Shown piece by piece: positions 5,653 through 7,233 of a DNA stretch of 7,233 bases. The translations under genes were made by a program, and so were the position numbers. The stretch comes from an uncultured Clostridia bacterium. GTDB taxonomy: Bacteria > Bacillota > Clostridia > Oscillospirales > CAG-272. The notes below the pieces were generated by a model. The model saw nothing but the letters and a program-made list of their open reading frames with translations, ran no database searches and was not told the DNA's origin. Position 1 is the stretch's first letter. Every line of letters starts with the position of its first letter. Location of the stretch: assembly GCA_937892405.1 (NCBI GenBank), contig CALAFS010000046.1, forward strand, positions 1 to 7,233. The letters are read 5' to 3'.

Positions 5653-7095
5653 TTAATATGCTTTGCCCCAATAAACGAGTTTGTGTGCCTCTCTGCCACA
5701 GCAGACGCACTTGTCGCCGATCGGCTCTTCGCCGAAGGGCATACAGCGGGAGGAGACATCGGCGACTTCCTTGAGCTTCAGCTCGCAGGCAAGATCACCG
5801 CACCACATGGCGCGGATATAGCCGCTCTTCTCTCCTGCGATTTTGATAAGCTCGTCGAGCGTCGTCGCGGTGTAGGTGCGTCTTTCGCGGTTTTCGAGCG
5901 CCTTCTGATAGAGTGCCTTGGTCAGCGTATCAAGTCCTGTCTTCACCGCGTCGACAATGCCGTCGAGAGCGACAAAGCTCTTCTCGCGGTTGTCGCGGCG
6001 GACGATGACGCACTTGTTTTCCGCAAGGTCGCGGGGACCGATCTCGACGCGGAGGGGAACGCCCTTCATCTCATATTCCGCGAACTTCCAACCGGGCGAC
6101 TGTTCGGAATCGTCGACCTTGACGCGGATGCCTGCATCCTTCAGCGTCTTCGCCAGTGCCGCGGCGGCATCAAGGATTCCTTCCTTGTGCTGCTGAACGG
6201 GGACGATCACGACCTGGATCGGAGCGACCGCGGGGGGAAGAACCAGACCGGAGTCATCGCCGTGCGTCATGATGATACCGCCGATGATACGGGTCGAGAC
6301 GCCCCACGAGGTCTGATGGCAGGGCTTCAGAGTGTTGTCTTTATCGAGATAACGGATGCCGAACGCCTCGGCAAAGCCGGTGCCGAAGTTGTGCGAGGTG
6401 CCGCCTTGCAGCGCCTTACCGTCGTGCATCAGGGCTTCCACGGTATAGGTGGCTTTCGCTCCCGCGAACTTCTCCTTTTCGGTCTTCTGACCGCGGATAA
6501 CGGGCATGGCGAGATCTTTTTCAAAGAAGTCGGCATACAGGTTCAGCATCTGCACGGTGCGCGCCTCCGCCTCTTCTTCGGTACGGTGCATGGTGTGTCC
6601 TTCCTGCCAGAGGAACTCGCGCGTGCGGAGGAAGGGACGCGTCGTCTTCTCCCATCTGACGACCGAACACCACTGGTTGTATACCTTCGGCAGGTCGCGA
6701 TAAGATTTGATGATATTGGCGTAATGCTCGCAGAACAGTGTCTCGGAGGTCGGACGCACGCAGAGACGCTCTTCCAACTTTTCACTGCCGCCCATGGTGA
6801 CCCACGCCACCTCGGGAGCGAAGCCCTCGACATGTTCTTTTTCCTTTGTCAGGAGAGACTCGGGAATGAACATCGGCATATAGACATTCTCGACGCCGGT
6901 TTCTTTGAACCTTGCGTCAAGGATTTTCTGAATGTTTTCCCAGATTGCGTAGCCGTACGGGCGGATAATCATACAGCCCTTGACACCGGAATAGTCGACG
7001 AGGTCGGCTTTTTTGACGATGTCGGTGTACCATTTCGCAAAATCTTCGTCCATCGGCGTGATCTGCTCGACGAACTTCTTTTCATTGCCTGCCAT
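5653..7095 (-). CDS. proS: Prolyl-tRNA synthetase, archaeal/eukaryote-type (type 3)
   Basis: This 480-residue class II synthetase attaches proline to tRNA-Pro in the cytoplasm. The length and motifs fit the short ProS type 3 that lacks the large editing insertion of the common bacterial enzyme. Visible motifs are motif 1 around VYMPMFIPESLL (71-82), the RPTSET loop (114-119), motif 2 with VVRWEK and RPFLRTREFLWQEGHT (146-168), the GGTSHNFG proline-pocket region (231-238), and motif 3 in IIMTHGDDSGLVLPP (274-288). The anticodon-binding domain starts near 290 (APIQVVIVP). The C-terminal domain has CX4C (Cys432, Cys437) and CX2C (Cys463, Cys466), matching the zinc site known in this subclass, and ends in the family's Tyr (GKAY). 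AAAGGA sits eight nt before the ATG. It is first in a likely operon with the BirA-like gene. No T-box or other leader structure fits in its short leader. Confidence 0.97.
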   Translation of the reverse strand: MAGNEKKFVEQITPMDEDFAKWYTDIVKKADLVDYSGVKGCMIIRPYGYAIWENIQKILDARFKETGVENVYMPMFIPESLLTKEKEHVEGFAPEVAWVTMGGSEKLEERLCVRPTSETLFCEHYANIIKSYRDLPKVYNQWCSVVRWEKTTRPFLRTREFLWQEGHTMHRTEEEAEARTVQMLNLYADFFEKDLAMPVIRGQKTEKEKFAGAKATYTVEALMHDGKALQGGTSHNFGTGFAEAFGIRYLDKDNTLKPCHQTSWGVSTRIIGGIIMTHGDDSGLVLPPAVAPIQVVIVPVQQHKEGILDAAAALAKTLKDAGIRVKVDDSEQSPGWKFAEYEMKGVPLRVEIGPRDLAENKCVIVRRDNREKSFVALDGIVDAVKTGLDTLTKALYQKALENRERRTYTATTLDELIKIAGEKSGYIRAMWCGDLACELKLKEVADVSSRCMPFGEEPIGDKCVCCGREAHKLVYWGKAY

Positions 7096-7142
7096 TTTGA
7101 AAGTCCTTTCAGATAAAACAATTCAAACTTTGATTCCTATCA

Positions 7143-7171
7143 ATTATACCTTATTCGACGGGCAATGTCAA
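7143..7171 (-). promoter_or_regulatory. Consensus promoter of proS
   Basis: On the minus strand TTGACA (7171-7166), a 17-nt spacer and TATAAT (7148-7143) match the sigma-70/sigma-A consensus at all twelve positions. Transcription would begin near 7136, giving a leader of about 40 nt. A perfect promoter and short leader suggest high, largely constitutive expression. Confidence 0.92.
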
Positions 7172-7182
7172 GTCGCAACGGC

Positions 7183-7204
7183 AAAAAAACGGCGGATTTT
7201 CGCC
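7183..7204 (-). terminator. Possible weak terminator of a gene beyond the right edge
   Basis: On the minus strand a GGCG/CGCC stem (7204-7201 with 7194-7191) around a six-base loop is followed, after one G, by T7 (7189-7183). The four-bp stem is short, so this is tentative. If real, it would end a minus-strand transcript arriving from beyond the window and insulate the proS promoter just downstream. Confidence 0.3.
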
Positions 7205-7233
7205 CCCTTTTTGTGAAAAGTGCGGAAATCGCT

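Noticed and set aside
5683..7116. A 477-codon plus-strand ORF
   Set aside because: It lies exactly antisense to proS in the same codon register, has no recognisable motifs, and proS is unmistakable.
7096..7142. A T-box or other amino-acid-sensing leader upstream of proS
   Set aside because: With the consensus promoter at 7143-7171 the leader is only about 40 nt, too short for a T-box, and no terminator-antiterminator pair is present.

Overview
The window is a gene-dense chromosomal stretch. It most likely comes from a low-to-mid GC Bacillota bacterium, probably a member of the Clostridia. This placement rests on strong AAGGAGG-type ribosome binding sites, sigma-A-like promoters, a potA-potB polyamine transport operon, an archaeal/eukaryote-type prolyl-tRNA synthetase, and a BspA-like leucine-rich-repeat lipoprotein of the kind common in gut Clostridia. 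Genus or species cannot be assigned from the sequence alone. I see no tRNA, rRNA, CRISPR array, insertion sequence, phage gene or plasmid feature.

Layout, left to right. (1) 1-1403, minus strand: a spermidine/putrescine ABC transporter operon. It has a good promoter (1375-1403) with A/T-tract DNA behind it, then potA (ATPase), then the first 52 codons of a potB-like permease, cut by the window edge. (2) 1404-1560: a short A/T-rich, internally repetitive spacer that also forms the 3' end of the next gene. (3) 1516-2151, minus strand: a small membrane-embedded M50 (site-2-protease-like) metalloprotease. (4) 2188-2239: a divergent promoter region in which the two opposing promoters appear to share one palindromic -35 hexamer. 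(5) 2293-4674, plus strand: a 793-residue secreted lipoprotein built from repeated BspA-like LRR and Flg_new-like modules. (6) 4681-4730: an 18-bp hairpin flanked by A and T tracts, serving as a bidirectional terminator between convergent genes. (7) 7171-4730, minus strand: a consensus promoter driving proS (type 3 prolyl-tRNA synthetase), then a 101-nt gap with an inverted repeat, then a biotin-protein-ligase-like gene whose catalytic motifs are largely missing.

Most of this is housekeeping (polyamine uptake, prolyl-tRNA charging) plus a cell-envelope pair (protease and surface lipoprotein). I found no convincing new multi-gene system. The items most worth a second look are the degenerate BirA/LplA-fold protein after proS, the shared -35 divergent promoter, the 10-bp phased A/T tracts upstream of the pot promoter, and the start site of the lipoprotein, where one extra base interrupts an otherwise ideal Shine-Dalgarno.
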